Positions 9,170-17,766 of a stretch of DNA of 64,000 bases are shown here, piece after piece (the stretch's first letter is position 1; each line of letters begins with the position of its first letter). Source of the DNA: Streptomyces sp. SAI-135 (GTDB lineage: Bacteria > Actinomycetota > Actinomycetes > Streptomycetales > Streptomycetaceae). The notes beneath the pieces were generated by a model. That model was not told the origin of the DNA, did no database searches, and worked only from the letters and a program-made list of their open reading frames with translations. The DNA lies in NCBI RefSeq assembly GCF_029893805.1, contig NZ_JARXYP010000001.1:434001-498000 (forward strand). Reading direction: 5' to 3'. Both the position numbers and the translations under genes were made by a program.

Positions 9170-10150
9170 CTAGCGTCGTCGCACAAGAGCGTCGGCGTCG
9201 TTGACGACATTGGCCACCGGCCGGCCCTCCATAGCGGCCTTGATGTTGTCGACGACCGCCGTCAACATGTTGCGTTGCGCCCTGCGAGTCGCGCCTGCTG
9301 TGTGCGGCGACAGAACGACGGCTTCGTGACGCCGCAGCGGATGATCGGCCGGGAGGGGCTCCTGCTCAAACACATCGAGAGCCGCCCCGGCCAGACTCCC
9401 GCTCTCCACTGCCTCCAAAATCGCCTCGTCCGGCGCGATACCACCGCGTGCGACATTCACCAGCAAGGCGCCCTGCGGCAGGAGCGCAAGTCGCTGCGCG
9501 TGCAGCATCCCGCGCGTCTCCGGGGTGAGCGGAAGACAGACGACAAGGACATCGGAGGTCGCCAGCAGTTCGTCGATCTCTTTGTAGACCCCTGTCGTGC
9601 GACGACGACGGGACCAGTACGACACCGAGCAGCCGACCGCCTCGAACAGTCGCGCGGCTTCTGTTCCGATCGCGCCCATGCCGAGGATTCCCACGCGACG
9701 CTCGCTCAGCATGTTCGCACCGCGTGCCGCGGCCTCCAGCTGCGGCCAAGCGCCCGAACGTACCTGGCGGTCCGCCCACGTGATGCCGCGCGACAGATCG
9801 AAGGCAGCCGCCAGCGCCCACTCCGCAACTGATTGCGCGTTCGCTCCAGCGGTGTTGGCCAGGGGGACGCCCGCGGCGGTCAGCGCTTGCAGGTCGAAGG
9901 ACTCGACGCCTACACCCGGCATCTGCACGAACGCCAGCTTCGGTGCCGCGGCCACGGCATCGGCGTCGATGGCGAGTGTGGAAGTGAAGTCGGCGACCAC
10001 CAGCTCCGCCTCGGCCAGCGCTGTGTGCAATCCCTCTCGATCCCGGCTGGCCGGCAGCACGACCTCGGCATCGAGTGCCCCAAAGGCGTCATGAACTCGC
10101 TCGGCACCGAGCGGCGCCAGTACGAGCAGTTGCCACGGCTTACTACTCAT
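9170..10150 (-). CDS. D-isomer-specific 2-hydroxyacid dehydrogenase
   Basis: A 326-residue NAD(P)-dependent cytosolic oxidoreductase interconverting 2-hydroxy and 2-oxo acids. The Rossmann motif is GILGMGAIGTE. The catalytic trio is visible: Arg in NVARGG, Glu in FEQEPL and His in LSPHTAGAT. The length is normal for the family. The ATG at 10150 with CGGAG seven bases upstream is chosen over the TTG one codon before. The substrate (glyoxylate, hydroxypyruvate, phosphonate or another) cannot be read from the sequence. It stands alone, next to a transposase remnant. Confidence 0.9.
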   Translation of the reverse strand: MSSKPWQLLVLAPLGAERVHDAFGALDAEVVLPASRDREGLHTALAEAELVVADFTSTLAIDADAVAAAPKLAFVQMPGVGVESFDLQALTAAGVPLANTAGANAQSVAEWALAAAFDLSRGITWADRQVRSGAWPQLEAAARGANMLSERRVGILGMGAIGTEAARLFEAVGCSVSYWSRRRRTTGVYKEIDELLATSDVLVVCLPLTPETRGMLHAQRLALLPQGALLVNVARGGIAPDEAILEAVESGSLAGAALDVFEQEPLPADHPLRRHEAVVLSPHTAGATRRAQRNMLTAVVDNIKAAMEGRPVANVVNDADALVRRR

Positions 10151-10819
10151 CAAGTACTCCGATCACAGAATCACAGCCAGCCTGCGGCAGGATCCTATGA
10201 GTCCAGCACGTCGCTCGCGGACTCGCCTTGAGCAGCGTCGCCGGGTGACTGACCGGTCACCGGCTTCCCGACCGGGACAGCGGGGGTGGTCTGCCGGTCG
10301 CCCAGCAGAGCCACTGGTCGGTCAGGAGCGGGACTGGGTCCGTAAAAGTCCCAGTCGTGGTCGTTGCCGCACGGTCCCGCCCCGGCGGCGGCAACCACAT
10401 CGAGCGCATCCGGGCGCTGCGGGCGAACTGGTGTGAGCACGGCATCGACGCACGCCTCGACACAGTCCCCGACCCGGCTCACGACCACTTCGCCGTTCTG
10501 CCCGCGGTGTTGCGATTCCGCACCGGATGCCTGGCTGCCGCATGCCCCGGAGCACTTCACGGAGCCGTCGGGCGCGACCGGTGCGGTGGCGGATCGTCCT
10601 GGAACACCGGTTCCCCGTGTGCCCGTGAGGCGCCGTGGCGGACTGCGGCCCTGAGGCCTCTCGCCGTCGCGCCGCCCATGCTGCTCTTCGGCGCCGGGCG
10701 GGACACGCCCCGTCATGTCACCGCGGTGTCCGGTCGGGCGGCAGCGGGCGTCGGCGTGCACGCACCGACCGCCTCCCGCAGGTGCTTCGACTACGCCGGT
10801 GACCGGCGTTCTGATTCAG
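10151..10819. other. Intergenic stretch without a supportable gene
   Basis: Several long frames exist on both strands but none has consistent codon bias, a start with a ribosome site, or a recognisable domain. A short plus-strand piece near 10380-10450 (GGGNHIERIRALRANWCEHGIDARLD) faintly recalls SEFIR/TIR-like domains and could be a gene scrap, too weak to call. Confidence 0.4.
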
Positions 10820-10848
10820 GGCGGGCCCCCTCGGGGCAGGGGCCCGCC
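10820..10848 (-). terminator. Terminator of the CUT1 importer-GH2 operon
   Basis: Perfect 10-bp arms (GGCGGGCCCC and its complement) with a 9-base loop, 36 bases beyond the GH2 stop codon at 10885. Confidence 0.75.
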
Positions 10849-10884
10849 TCCCCTAGGGACGTGGGTGACACAAGCGGTCGGCGG

Positions 10885-12702
10885 TCAGTCCGTCTCCTCG
10901 ATCGCCGCCGGGCGCAGTTGTGCGGTCCGGACACGGTCGACGTCGAGCTTGGTGCTGCGGTCGAAGCGGTAGATCCCGTTGCGCTCCTGGAAGACGTCGG
11001 TCAGCTGGGTGTAGCAGTAGCCGAACATGTTGCGGTCGTCGAGGAGTACGCCGGTCAGGCCCGCGAAGCGGGCGTGGAACTCCTCCTCGCTGCGGATGCG
11101 CTCACCGTAGCCCCAGGACTCCTTGAGGTCCTCGCCGGAGTGCGCGGCGGCGGCCTCGGGGTCCCACCAGATGCCGCCGAACTCGCTGACGAAGTATGGC
11201 TGCCCGCGGTAGGGGACCGAGTAGGCGGCGCCGCTCTCGTGGGTGTTGGCGAACGGGACGTCCTTCGCCAGACCCGACATCAGCTCGCGGAAGGTCTCGG
11301 GGTCCTGTTCGTAGTGGTGGGAGTCGTAGATGTCGGTCTCGTCGACGCGGTGGGCGTAGCCGGAGGCGTCGATCACCGGGCGGCTGGTGTCCATCGCCTT
11401 CGTGGCCAGGAACATCGCGCGGGTCACCGCGTCGAGCTGGGTGATGCGGTCGTGGAGTTTCTGGTACGTCTCGTTCAGCGGGCACCAGCCGATGATCGAG
11501 GGGTGGGAGTAGTCGCGTTCGACGGCTTCGAGCCACTGGGCGACGTACGAGGCGTCGGGCTGCTGGTTGTCGCCCGAGGAGCCGCCGACCTCGCAGCCCC
11601 AGTCGCCGAACTCGCCCCAGACCAGGTAGCCCAGCCGGTCGGCGTGGTAGAGGAAGCGCTCCTCGAAGACCTTCTGGTGCAGCCGGGCACCGTTGAAGCC
11701 GGCCGCCATGCCCAGTTCGATGTCCCGCACCAGGGCCTCGTCGGTGGGTGCGGTCATCAACCCGTCCGGGTACCAGCCCTGGTCCAGGACCAGGCGCTGG
11801 AAGACCGGGCGGCCGTTGAGGAGGACCGCCTTGTCGCGCAGGCCCACGGCGCGCAGACCGGCGTAGCTGTCCGCGCTGTCGACCACCTCGCCGGACGCGT
11901 CGAGGAGTTCCACGCGCAGGTCGTACAGGTGCGGGTCCTGGGGGCTCCACTCACGGCGCCGGTCATCGGCAACGGGCAGGTGCAGGCGCGGGGCCAGGTC
12001 CAGGTCGGCGCGTGCCTCGGCACGGCTCACCTCGCCGCCGGCGTCGCTGAGGACCGCGCGCACCCGGTGGCCGGGGCGGTTGCCGGACAGCGGGAGTTCC
12101 AGGTGGAAGGCGGAGCCGGCGAGGTCGGGGGTGATACGCGGGCGCCGCAGGTGGGTCTCGGGGACGGGCTCCAGCCAGACGGTCTGCCAGATGCCGGTGA
12201 CGCGTGTGTAGTTCGCGGCGTGGTTGGCGTACTGGATGGCCTGCTTGCCACGGGCATGGGGGCCTGACTTGGGGTCGCGTGCCCGGACGGTGATGACGAC
12301 GTCCTCGCCGCTGCCCGCGATGTCACCGAGGTCGGCGGTGAAGGGGGTGAAGCCGCCGCGGTGCCGGGCGACCTCCTTCCCGTCGGCCCACACGGTGGTG
12401 TCGTAGTCGACGGCTCCGAAGTGCAGCAGCACTCGGCGGCCGGCCCATTCGGCGGGCAGGGTGACGACACGCCGGTACCAGACGGCCTCCAGGAAGTCGG
12501 TGTCGCCGATGCCGGAGAGCTCGGACTCGGGCGGGAAGGGTACGAGGATCTCGTCGCGCAGTTCACGGCCGAGCAGGCCGCGTTCCAGCCCGCTGTCCCC
12601 TCGGTCGGTCTCGAACTGCCAGGCGCCGTTCAGGTTGAGCCAGTCGCGGCGCACGAACTGCGGTCGCGGGTACTCCGGGCGCGGTACGGAGTGAGTGGGC
12701 AC
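10885..12702 (-). CDS. Cytosolic glycoside hydrolase family 2 enzyme
   Basis: A 605-residue GH2 enzyme with sugar-binding jelly roll (EYPRPQFVRRDWLNLNGAW onward), Ig-like domain (about 190-285) and TIM barrel. The general acid/base is E411 in CPLNET and the nucleophile is E507 in VSEFGG. There is no signal peptide, unlike the two other GH2 proteins here, so it should act on imported oligosaccharides. The start is a GTG with GGAG seven bases upstream. It is the last gene of an operon with a binding lipoprotein and two permeases. GH2 covers beta-galactosidase, glucuronidase, mannosidase and also beta-galactofuranosidase activities; the last would fit the locus but is inferred. Confidence 0.92.
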   Translation of the reverse strand: MPTHSVPRPEYPRPQFVRRDWLNLNGAWQFETDRGDSGLERGLLGRELRDEILVPFPPESELSGIGDTDFLEAVWYRRVVTLPAEWAGRRVLLHFGAVDYDTTVWADGKEVARHRGGFTPFTADLGDIAGSGEDVVITVRARDPKSGPHARGKQAIQYANHAANYTRVTGIWQTVWLEPVPETHLRRPRITPDLAGSAFHLELPLSGNRPGHRVRAVLSDAGGEVSRAEARADLDLAPRLHLPVADDRRREWSPQDPHLYDLRVELLDASGEVVDSADSYAGLRAVGLRDKAVLLNGRPVFQRLVLDQGWYPDGLMTAPTDEALVRDIELGMAAGFNGARLHQKVFEERFLYHADRLGYLVWGEFGDWGCEVGGSSGDNQQPDASYVAQWLEAVERDYSHPSIIGWCPLNETYQKLHDRITQLDAVTRAMFLATKAMDTSRPVIDASGYAHRVDETDIYDSHHYEQDPETFRELMSGLAKDVPFANTHESGAAYSVPYRGQPYFVSEFGGIWWDPEAAAAHSGEDLKESWGYGERIRSEEEFHARFAGLTGVLLDDRNMFGYCYTQLTDVFQERNGIYRFDRSTKLDVDRVRTAQLRPAAIEETD

Positions 12703-12721
12703 ACGTGCTCCAGTCGATCAG

Positions 12722-12746
12722 AGGCCGGCGGAGACACCGCCGGCCT
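12722..12746 (-). terminator. Stem-loop between permease and GH2 genes
   Basis: Perfect 10-bp arms (AGGCCGGCGG) with a 5-base loop in the 67-base gap between two operon genes on the same strand. It may act as a partial terminator or mRNA stabiliser lowering or protecting distal expression. Confidence 0.55.
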
Positions 12747-12769
12747 GTGGGTGCGGCGAGGGGATGCGG

Positions 12770-13669
12770 TCAGGAGCCGCCGAGGCCGGTGGTGGCCACG
12801 GAGTCGACGATGCGACGCTGGAAGAAGAGGTAGACCACGATCAGGGGGAGGGCCGCGAGCAGCGCCGACGCCATGGACTGGGCGTACTCGATGCCGTAGA
12901 CGTCCTTGACGGTGGCCAGGCCGACGGGAAGGGTCATCAGGTCCGCGTCGTTGGTGACGATGAACGGCCACAGGAAGTTGTTCCAGGCCCCGATGAAGAC
13001 GAAGATCGCCACGGCGGAGACGATCGGGCGCGACAGCGGCAGCACGATGGACAGGAAGACCCGGAACTCGGAGGCTCCGTCCATCCGGGCCGCGTCCTCC
13101 AGTTCCCGTGGGATGGCGTCGAAGAAGCGCTTGAGGATGAAGACCATCATGGGCGCGACGACCTGCGGCAGGACGACCGCCGCGTAGGTGTCCACGAGGT
13201 GGAAGAGCAGCATCTGCTTGAAGAGCGGGACGATGAGCAACTGCGGCGGGACGAGGATCGAGGCGACGGTCACCGCGAGCAGGACCCGGCGGCCGCGGAA
13301 CGTGCCGCGTGAGAAGCCGTATGCGGCGAGGGTGGAGACCGCGACGGTGATCAGCGTGACAAGCCCGGCGATCAGGAAGCTGTTGAGGGCCCAGCGGGTG
13401 ATGTTCCCGCGTTCGAGGATCTGCTCGTACGCCCCCGTCGTGAGGGCGCCTTTGATCGGGGACAGACCGGGCGAGGCCGCGTCCTGCGCGCTCTGCAGCG
13501 AGGTGGCGATGGCCCAGACGAACGGCAGCAGCCAGACGATCGTCAGAGCGACCAGGGCGATGCCGACCAGGACGCGCGGCAGTCGGCCGTGTCCGAGGAA
13601 GAGGGAGGATTCGGCGGCTGCCCGGGGCGGACGGCGCAGCGGGCGAAGGGGCGTAGCGGTGGCGGACAC
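12770..13669 (-). CDS. CUT1 sugar ABC transporter permease, MalG-like
   Basis: A 299-residue inner-membrane permease with about six hydrophobic segments, starting after LPRVLVGIALVALTIVWLLPFVWAI. The EAA loop that docks the ATPase is present (EDAARMDGASEFRVFLSIVLP). The GTG at 13669 lies two bases after the stop of the upstream permease, and the GGAGG ribosome site overlaps that stop, indicating translational coupling. It forms the channel with the partner permease. No ATPase gene is nearby; in Streptomyces such importers commonly share the MsiK ATPase encoded elsewhere. Confidence 0.92.
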   Translation of the reverse strand: MSATATPLRPLRRPPRAAAESSLFLGHGRLPRVLVGIALVALTIVWLLPFVWAIATSLQSAQDAASPGLSPIKGALTTGAYEQILERGNITRWALNSFLIAGLVTLITVAVSTLAAYGFSRGTFRGRRVLLAVTVASILVPPQLLIVPLFKQMLLFHLVDTYAAVVLPQVVAPMMVFILKRFFDAIPRELEDAARMDGASEFRVFLSIVLPLSRPIVSAVAIFVFIGAWNNFLWPFIVTNDADLMTLPVGLATVKDVYGIEYAQSMASALLAALPLIVVYLFFQRRIVDSVATTGLGGS

Positions 13670-13671
13670 GG

Positions 13672-14622
13672 TCAGCCCTCCTGGCGGAAGAGACGCAGTT
13701 GCAGGAGCGAGACGACGATGATGAAGGCGAAGAAGAGGTAGGAGACGGCGGAGGCGTAACCGAGCCGGTAGCCGGTGAACCCGACGTCGTAGACGTATTC
13801 CAGGACCGGGCGGGTCGTGCCGTTGGGGCCGCCCTTGGTCAGGATGTAGATCTGGTCGAACACCTTCAGCGAGGCGAGGACCTGGAGCATCGCGACCAGG
13901 GCGGTGGTGCGGCGCAGCTGCGGCAGGGTGATGGACCACAGGCGACGCCAGGCACCGGCACCGTCGAGGGCGGCGGCCTCGTAGTAGGTGTGGGGCAGGG
14001 ACTGGAGTGCGGCCAGGTACAGCAGGAAGTTGAAACCGACCGTCCACCAGACCGTGAGAGCGGCGATGGACCACTTCGCGACGGATTCGTCGGAGAGCCA
14101 GCCGACGGGCCCGATGCCGAGGGTGTCGAGGAACTGGTTGGCCAATCCGAGGTCGGGCTGGTAGAGCCACATCCAGATCGAGGTCACGACGGTCACGGGC
14201 AGCAGGTAGGGGGCGAAGAAGGCCAGCCGCCACACCCACTGTCCGGCGAGGCCGCTGTGCACCAGCAGGGCCATCGCCAGGGCGATCAGCACCAGCGGGA
14301 TGCTGGAGATGGCGGTGAAGACAACCGTGTTGCCGAGGCTGGTCCAGACGTCCGGGTCACCGAACGCCTCGGCGTAGTTGTCGAAGCCGACGAAGGTCGT
14401 GGCGCGCAGGGCCAGTGAGCTGTCGGTGAAGCTCAACCAGAGCCCGTGCACGATGGGCCATACCAGGAACAAGGCGAAGACGAGCAGGAACGGCAGGACG
14501 AAGACGAGGCCGGGGCCCTTGGCGGCCCGGATGCTGCTCAGTCCCTTGCGGCGCAGGCCGTGGGGGCGGTCGGCGGCCGGGCCGGTCACAGCCTCGGCAC
14601 CGGGAGGTGCTGTAGTGGTCAC
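13672..14622 (-). CDS. CUT1 sugar ABC transporter permease, MalF-like
   Basis: A 316-residue permease with a basic cytosolic N-terminus, then six hydrophobic segments (LVFVLPFLLVFALFLVWPIV first) and an EAA loop (YYEAAALDGAGAWRRLWSITLP). An upstream GTG at 14631 abuts the AAGGAG ribosome site, so the GTG at 14622, eight bases after it, is the more likely start. It pairs with the MalG-like permease and receives sugar from the lipoprotein encoded immediately upstream. Confidence 0.92.
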   Translation of the reverse strand: MTTTAPPGAEAVTGPAADRPHGLRRKGLSSIRAAKGPGLVFVLPFLLVFALFLVWPIVHGLWLSFTDSSLALRATTFVGFDNYAEAFGDPDVWTSLGNTVVFTAISSIPLVLIALAMALLVHSGLAGQWVWRLAFFAPYLLPVTVVTSIWMWLYQPDLGLANQFLDTLGIGPVGWLSDESVAKWSIAALTVWWTVGFNFLLYLAALQSLPHTYYEAAALDGAGAWRRLWSITLPQLRRTTALVAMLQVLASLKVFDQIYILTKGGPNGTTRPVLEYVYDVGFTGYRLGYASAVSYLFFAFIIVVSLLQLRLFRQEG

Positions 14623-14643
14623 GTGGCTCACTCCTTCTGCTCG

Positions 14644-16005
14644 TCAGGCCACCGGGTTGGGCTGCCGGAGCAGCGTGTTCGCCTCACGGACCATCTGGCG
14701 CACCGCCTTCTCGGCGGACGTGTTGCGCAGCAGCGCCGACTGGAGCGGCTGGCACATCCGGCTCTGGAAGTTGGAACCGGCCCCGGCGAACCAGTTCGGC
14801 GGGTCGAGGACCGCCACCTCTGCCGCTTTGGCGTAGGAGGACTGCGGGTCGAGGGCGGCGTACGCCGGCTCCGCGATGACGGGCTGGTAGGCGGGGATAT
14901 GACCGGCGCTCGCCCAGGTGAGACTCTGCTTGATGATCTCCGCGATGTACCGGTGGGCCTCGCGGCGCCTCGCCGGGTCCGGGTTGTCCTGATGCGGCAG
15001 GACGAAGCTGTGGCTGTCGGTGTAGACGGCCGGCTGGTCGAAGACCTGCGGGAACGGCGCGGCGCCGAGCGGGATGCCGGACTTCTTCAGCGCCGGCAGT
15101 TCCCACTCCCCGAGCATGACCATGCCGGCGCGGCCGCCGATGAAGTTGGCTACGGCGCCGTAGTAGTCCAGGTTGTTGGGGTTGGTGCGGCCGTCGAACA
15201 GCTGCTGCATGAAGGTGACCACGCGGACTGCGGCGTCGATGTCGATCTGCGGCGGGCCGCCGTCCGGCAGGGTGAAGGAGGCGCCGGTCTGCGCGTAGAG
15301 CGCGGCGAACAGCCGCCAGCTCTGCGATGGGTCGGTGACGTGGCCGAACAGGATGCCCTTCTGACCGGTCGCCTTGGCGAGCGCCTTGCCGGCGTCGATC
15401 AGAGCCTCCGGGGAACCCATCGGGGCAAGCTCACCCGAGGAGTCCAGGAGGCCCGCCTTGTCGGCGGCCTCCTTGTCGTAGAACACGATGAAGGGATGGA
15501 CGTCGAGCGGAACGGCGTAGACCGTCTTGTCGTGCTGCGTCCGCGCCCACACGGCTCGTGTGAAGTCCTTCTCGGAGACCCCGAATCCGGCGAGCACGTC
15601 CAGGTCGATGGGATCCACGAGGCCGGCGGGCGCATATCCGGCCAGCCGGGACAGGTGCATGATCGCCACGTCGGAGGCTCGGCCGCCGGCGGCCGACATG
15701 GCCAGCTTGGTGTAGTACGACGGTCCCCAGTCGAGGATCGTGCGCTTCACATCGAAGCCCTGCGGGCCCTTGGAGACGGCCTTGATCATGTCGTTCATGA
15801 GCGTGCCGTCGCCGCCCTGGAACAGGTCCCAGACGCTCAGTGCGGAGGGGTCGGCGGCGGCCGGTGAGGCGCAGCCGGACAGCGGACCGGCCGCGAGCAG
15901 CGCACCTGCGGCGGCCGTGCCGTGGCGCAGCAGCCGACGACGGGTGAGAGCAGATGCCGCACCGGGTGCGGGTGCTGGTGATGAGGCGGGGAAGCGGGTG
16001 TACAT
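14644..16005 (-). CDS. CUT1 sugar-binding lipoprotein
   Basis: A 453-residue extracytoplasmic solute-binding protein (bacterial extracellular family 1). The N-terminus has a twin-arginine signal (TRRRLLRHGTAAAGALLAAG) and a lipobox LSGC, so it is probably Tat-exported and lipid-anchored. GGAAGG precedes the ATG at 16005. It is the first gene of the importer operon with the two permeases and the cytosolic GH2, and would capture oligosaccharides released outside. The promoter region shares an operator with the divergent LacI gene. Confidence 0.92.
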   Translation of the reverse strand: MYTRFPASSPAPAPGAASALTRRRLLRHGTAAAGALLAAGPLSGCASPAAADPSALSVWDLFQGGDGTLMNDMIKAVSKGPQGFDVKRTILDWGPSYYTKLAMSAAGGRASDVAIMHLSRLAGYAPAGLVDPIDLDVLAGFGVSEKDFTRAVWARTQHDKTVYAVPLDVHPFIVFYDKEAADKAGLLDSSGELAPMGSPEALIDAGKALAKATGQKGILFGHVTDPSQSWRLFAALYAQTGASFTLPDGGPPQIDIDAAVRVVTFMQQLFDGRTNPNNLDYYGAVANFIGGRAGMVMLGEWELPALKKSGIPLGAAPFPQVFDQPAVYTDSHSFVLPHQDNPDPARRREAHRYIAEIIKQSLTWASAGHIPAYQPVIAEPAYAALDPQSSYAKAAEVAVLDPPNWFAGAGSNFQSRMCQPLQSALLRNTSAEKAVRQMVREANTLLRQPNPVA

Positions 16006-16126
16006 CGCGGACCTTCCGACGGCCGGACACGCATGCCGAACCGACGGAGGCGCACTCACGGAAGAGTGATCCACCGCCCGGCTCAGGCGAGGGCGCATCG
16101 GTCGAGCCGATGCGATCGCTTGTTTT

Positions 16127-16138
16127 TACATCGATGTA
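16127..16138. promoter_or_regulatory. LacI operator in divergent importer/regulator promoter
   Basis: Perfect palindrome TACATCGATGTA, identical with flanks to the site at 3901-3912. It lies 121 bases before the binding-lipoprotein gene and 126 bases before the LacI gene, so it could repress the importer and autoregulate the repressor. Confidence 0.82.
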
Positions 16139-16264
16139 CATTGGCTGTAAAGGGCCAGGCGACACGGCCGGATATCGAAGGCCGATCGGATGGGGCACAC
16201 GCGCCCCCGGTGCTCGACCTGCCGGGACATAAACTCAGCAGCGCCGAGAGGCAGGGAGGTTCCG

Positions 16265-17347
16265 GTGACACGGCCAAGGATCAAGGACGTCGCACGGCTC
16301 GCGGGCGTGTCGGAGAAGACGGTCTCCAACGTCATCAACGACTACGCGCATGTCTCCGAGCGGACCAGACGCGCCGTGCGCGATGCCATCGAGCAACTCG
16401 GCTACAAGGTCAATCTGGCCGGTCGCCATCTGCGCCAGGGCCGCACCGGCATCATCGCCCTCGTCGTCCCCGAACTGGACGTGCCGTACTTCGCCGAACT
16501 CGCCCGACACGTCATCCGCGAGGCGGAGCAGCGCTCCCTGACAGTGCTGATCCACGACACCGGCGCCGACCGCGACCACGAACTCGCCGCGCTGACCGGT
16601 TTCGGTTCCAGCTTCGTCGACGGAGTCATCCTCAGCCCGCTCGCCCTCACCCCGGACGACCTGCGCGACCGTGCGGGCGCCCCGCCCACCGTGCTGATCG
16701 GCGAACTGCTGGAGGAAGGCGCCGATCACGTCGCCATCGACAACGAGAAGGCGGCACGGGAGGCGACCGAGCACCTGCTCAGCCTCGGCCGCCGCTCCAT
16801 CCTGGTCATCGGCGGCCGCGACGAGGCCGGCCTGGGCACGGCCGAGGCCCGTACCCGGGGCTACCTCGCCGCGCTTCGGGAAGCCGGCGTCGCATACGAC
16901 CCGGGCGCCCTGCTGCCCGTCCGGTCCTTCGGGATGCCCGACGGCGCCGAGGCGGTCAACCGGGTGCTCGGTCAGGGCGGCCGCCCTGACGCGCTGCTGT
17001 GCCTCAACGACCAATTGGCGCTGGGGGCGCTGCGCGCCCTGTACGAGCACGGCATCCGGGTCCCCGAAGAGGTCGCCGTGATCGGCTTCGACGACGTCGA
17101 GGCCGGACGCTTCAGCGTCCCCACGCTGAGCACTGTCGCCCCCGACAAGGCCGCGATCGCCCGGGTCGCCGTCGAACTGCTGCAACGCAGGATGGACGAG
17201 GTCGCGGGACCCACCTCGCCGGACGCCTCCGCACCCGGCCCGCGGTCACCCCAGGACCTCGTGGTGGCGCACCGACTGGTACTGCGGGAGAGCACGGAAG
17301 GTGCCGGCGCAGCACGGTCGGCGGCGTGCCGGCCGACGACTGCCTGA
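16265..17347 (+). CDS. LacI-family regulator of the CUT1 importer operon
   Basis: A 360-residue repressor. The LacI helix-turn-helix is at the extreme N-terminus (IKDVARLAGVSEKTVSNVIN), with hinge helix HLRQGRTGIIALVVP and a periplasmic-binding-protein-like sensor ending in VIGFDDVEAGRFSVPTLSTV. The GTG at 16265 preceded by GGGAGG is chosen because it places the helix-turn-helix at the terminus. Probable targets are the identical sites at 16127 and 3901, so it would co-control the CUT1 importer-GH2 operon and the GH93-like enzyme. The inducer is presumably a sugar from the same substrate. Confidence 0.92.
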   Translation: MTRPRIKDVARLAGVSEKTVSNVINDYAHVSERTRRAVRDAIEQLGYKVNLAGRHLRQGRTGIIALVVPELDVPYFAELARHVIREAEQRSLTVLIHDTGADRDHELAALTGFGSSFVDGVILSPLALTPDDLRDRAGAPPTVLIGELLEEGADHVAIDNEKAAREATEHLLSLGRRSILVIGGRDEAGLGTAEARTRGYLAALREAGVAYDPGALLPVRSFGMPDGAEAVNRVLGQGGRPDALLCLNDQLALGALRALYEHGIRVPEEVAVIGFDDVEAGRFSVPTLSTVAPDKAAIARVAVELLQRRMDEVAGPTSPDASAPGPRSPQDLVVAHRLVLRESTEGAGAARSAACRPTTA

Positions 17348-17660
17348 GCCCCGGCACGGTCTCTGTGGCTCGTTGTGCGCGGGCCCGGATCAGGATGACC
17401 CAGTTGCCGTCGGGCAGGGCCAGTCGGGTCTCGGCCGTGCACCCGCCGTGCGGGGGGGGGGCCGCGCTGATGCCGTACATCCGGTGGGCCGGTCCGCGCC
17501 CCGCCGTGAAGTAAAGGAAATGACGGCCGCCTACCTGCACGGCGGCCATGACACCGGACAGCAGCACGCCCACGGCCCCGGTGTTCCACCGGTAAGCGAG
17601 TGGTGCGCGAGGTCTGGACAGCGGTCGGGGGGCGTGCTGTCATTTCGGCTGGCACATGGT
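17348..17660. other. Intergenic region with a ten-base G run
   Basis: Contains a homopolymer of ten G at 17452-17461. A minus-strand frame through it (17350-17573) reads GGRHFLYFTAGRGPAHRMYG and LALPDGNWVILIRARA, which looks partly protein-like but matches no family I know. It could be a small broken gene. Confidence 0.35.
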
Positions 17661-17674
17661 TTCCAACGTTGGAA
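17661..17674. promoter_or_regulatory. LacI-type operator upstream of secreted GH2 gene
   Basis: Perfect 14-bp palindrome TTCCAACGTTGGAA, 92 bases before the ATG at 17767. Its half CGTTGGAA recurs in the site before the CUT2 binding-protein gene (28694-28701), and its AACGTT core in the site before the LacI gene ending at 29023, so that LacI protein is the likely ligand. Confidence 0.8.
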
Positions 17675-17766
17675 GAGCCGCCCCTACTTCGCGTCCTCAC
17701 CGGTCTCCCGTCGCTCTTGTGGCCTGGTCCTGCCAGCCGGCCCCTGCGCGTGCAAGGAAAGGTTCG

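Noticed and set aside
10375..10450. Possible SEFIR/TIR-like domain scrap (defence-related)
   Set aside because: Only about 25 residues look similar, with no flanking domain or open gene; too weak to call a defence system.
10357..12267. Long open plus-strand frame of 636 codons
   Set aside because: It is the antisense shadow of the GH2 gene; its composition is Val/Gly/Asp-rich with no domain, typical of high-GC complementary frames.
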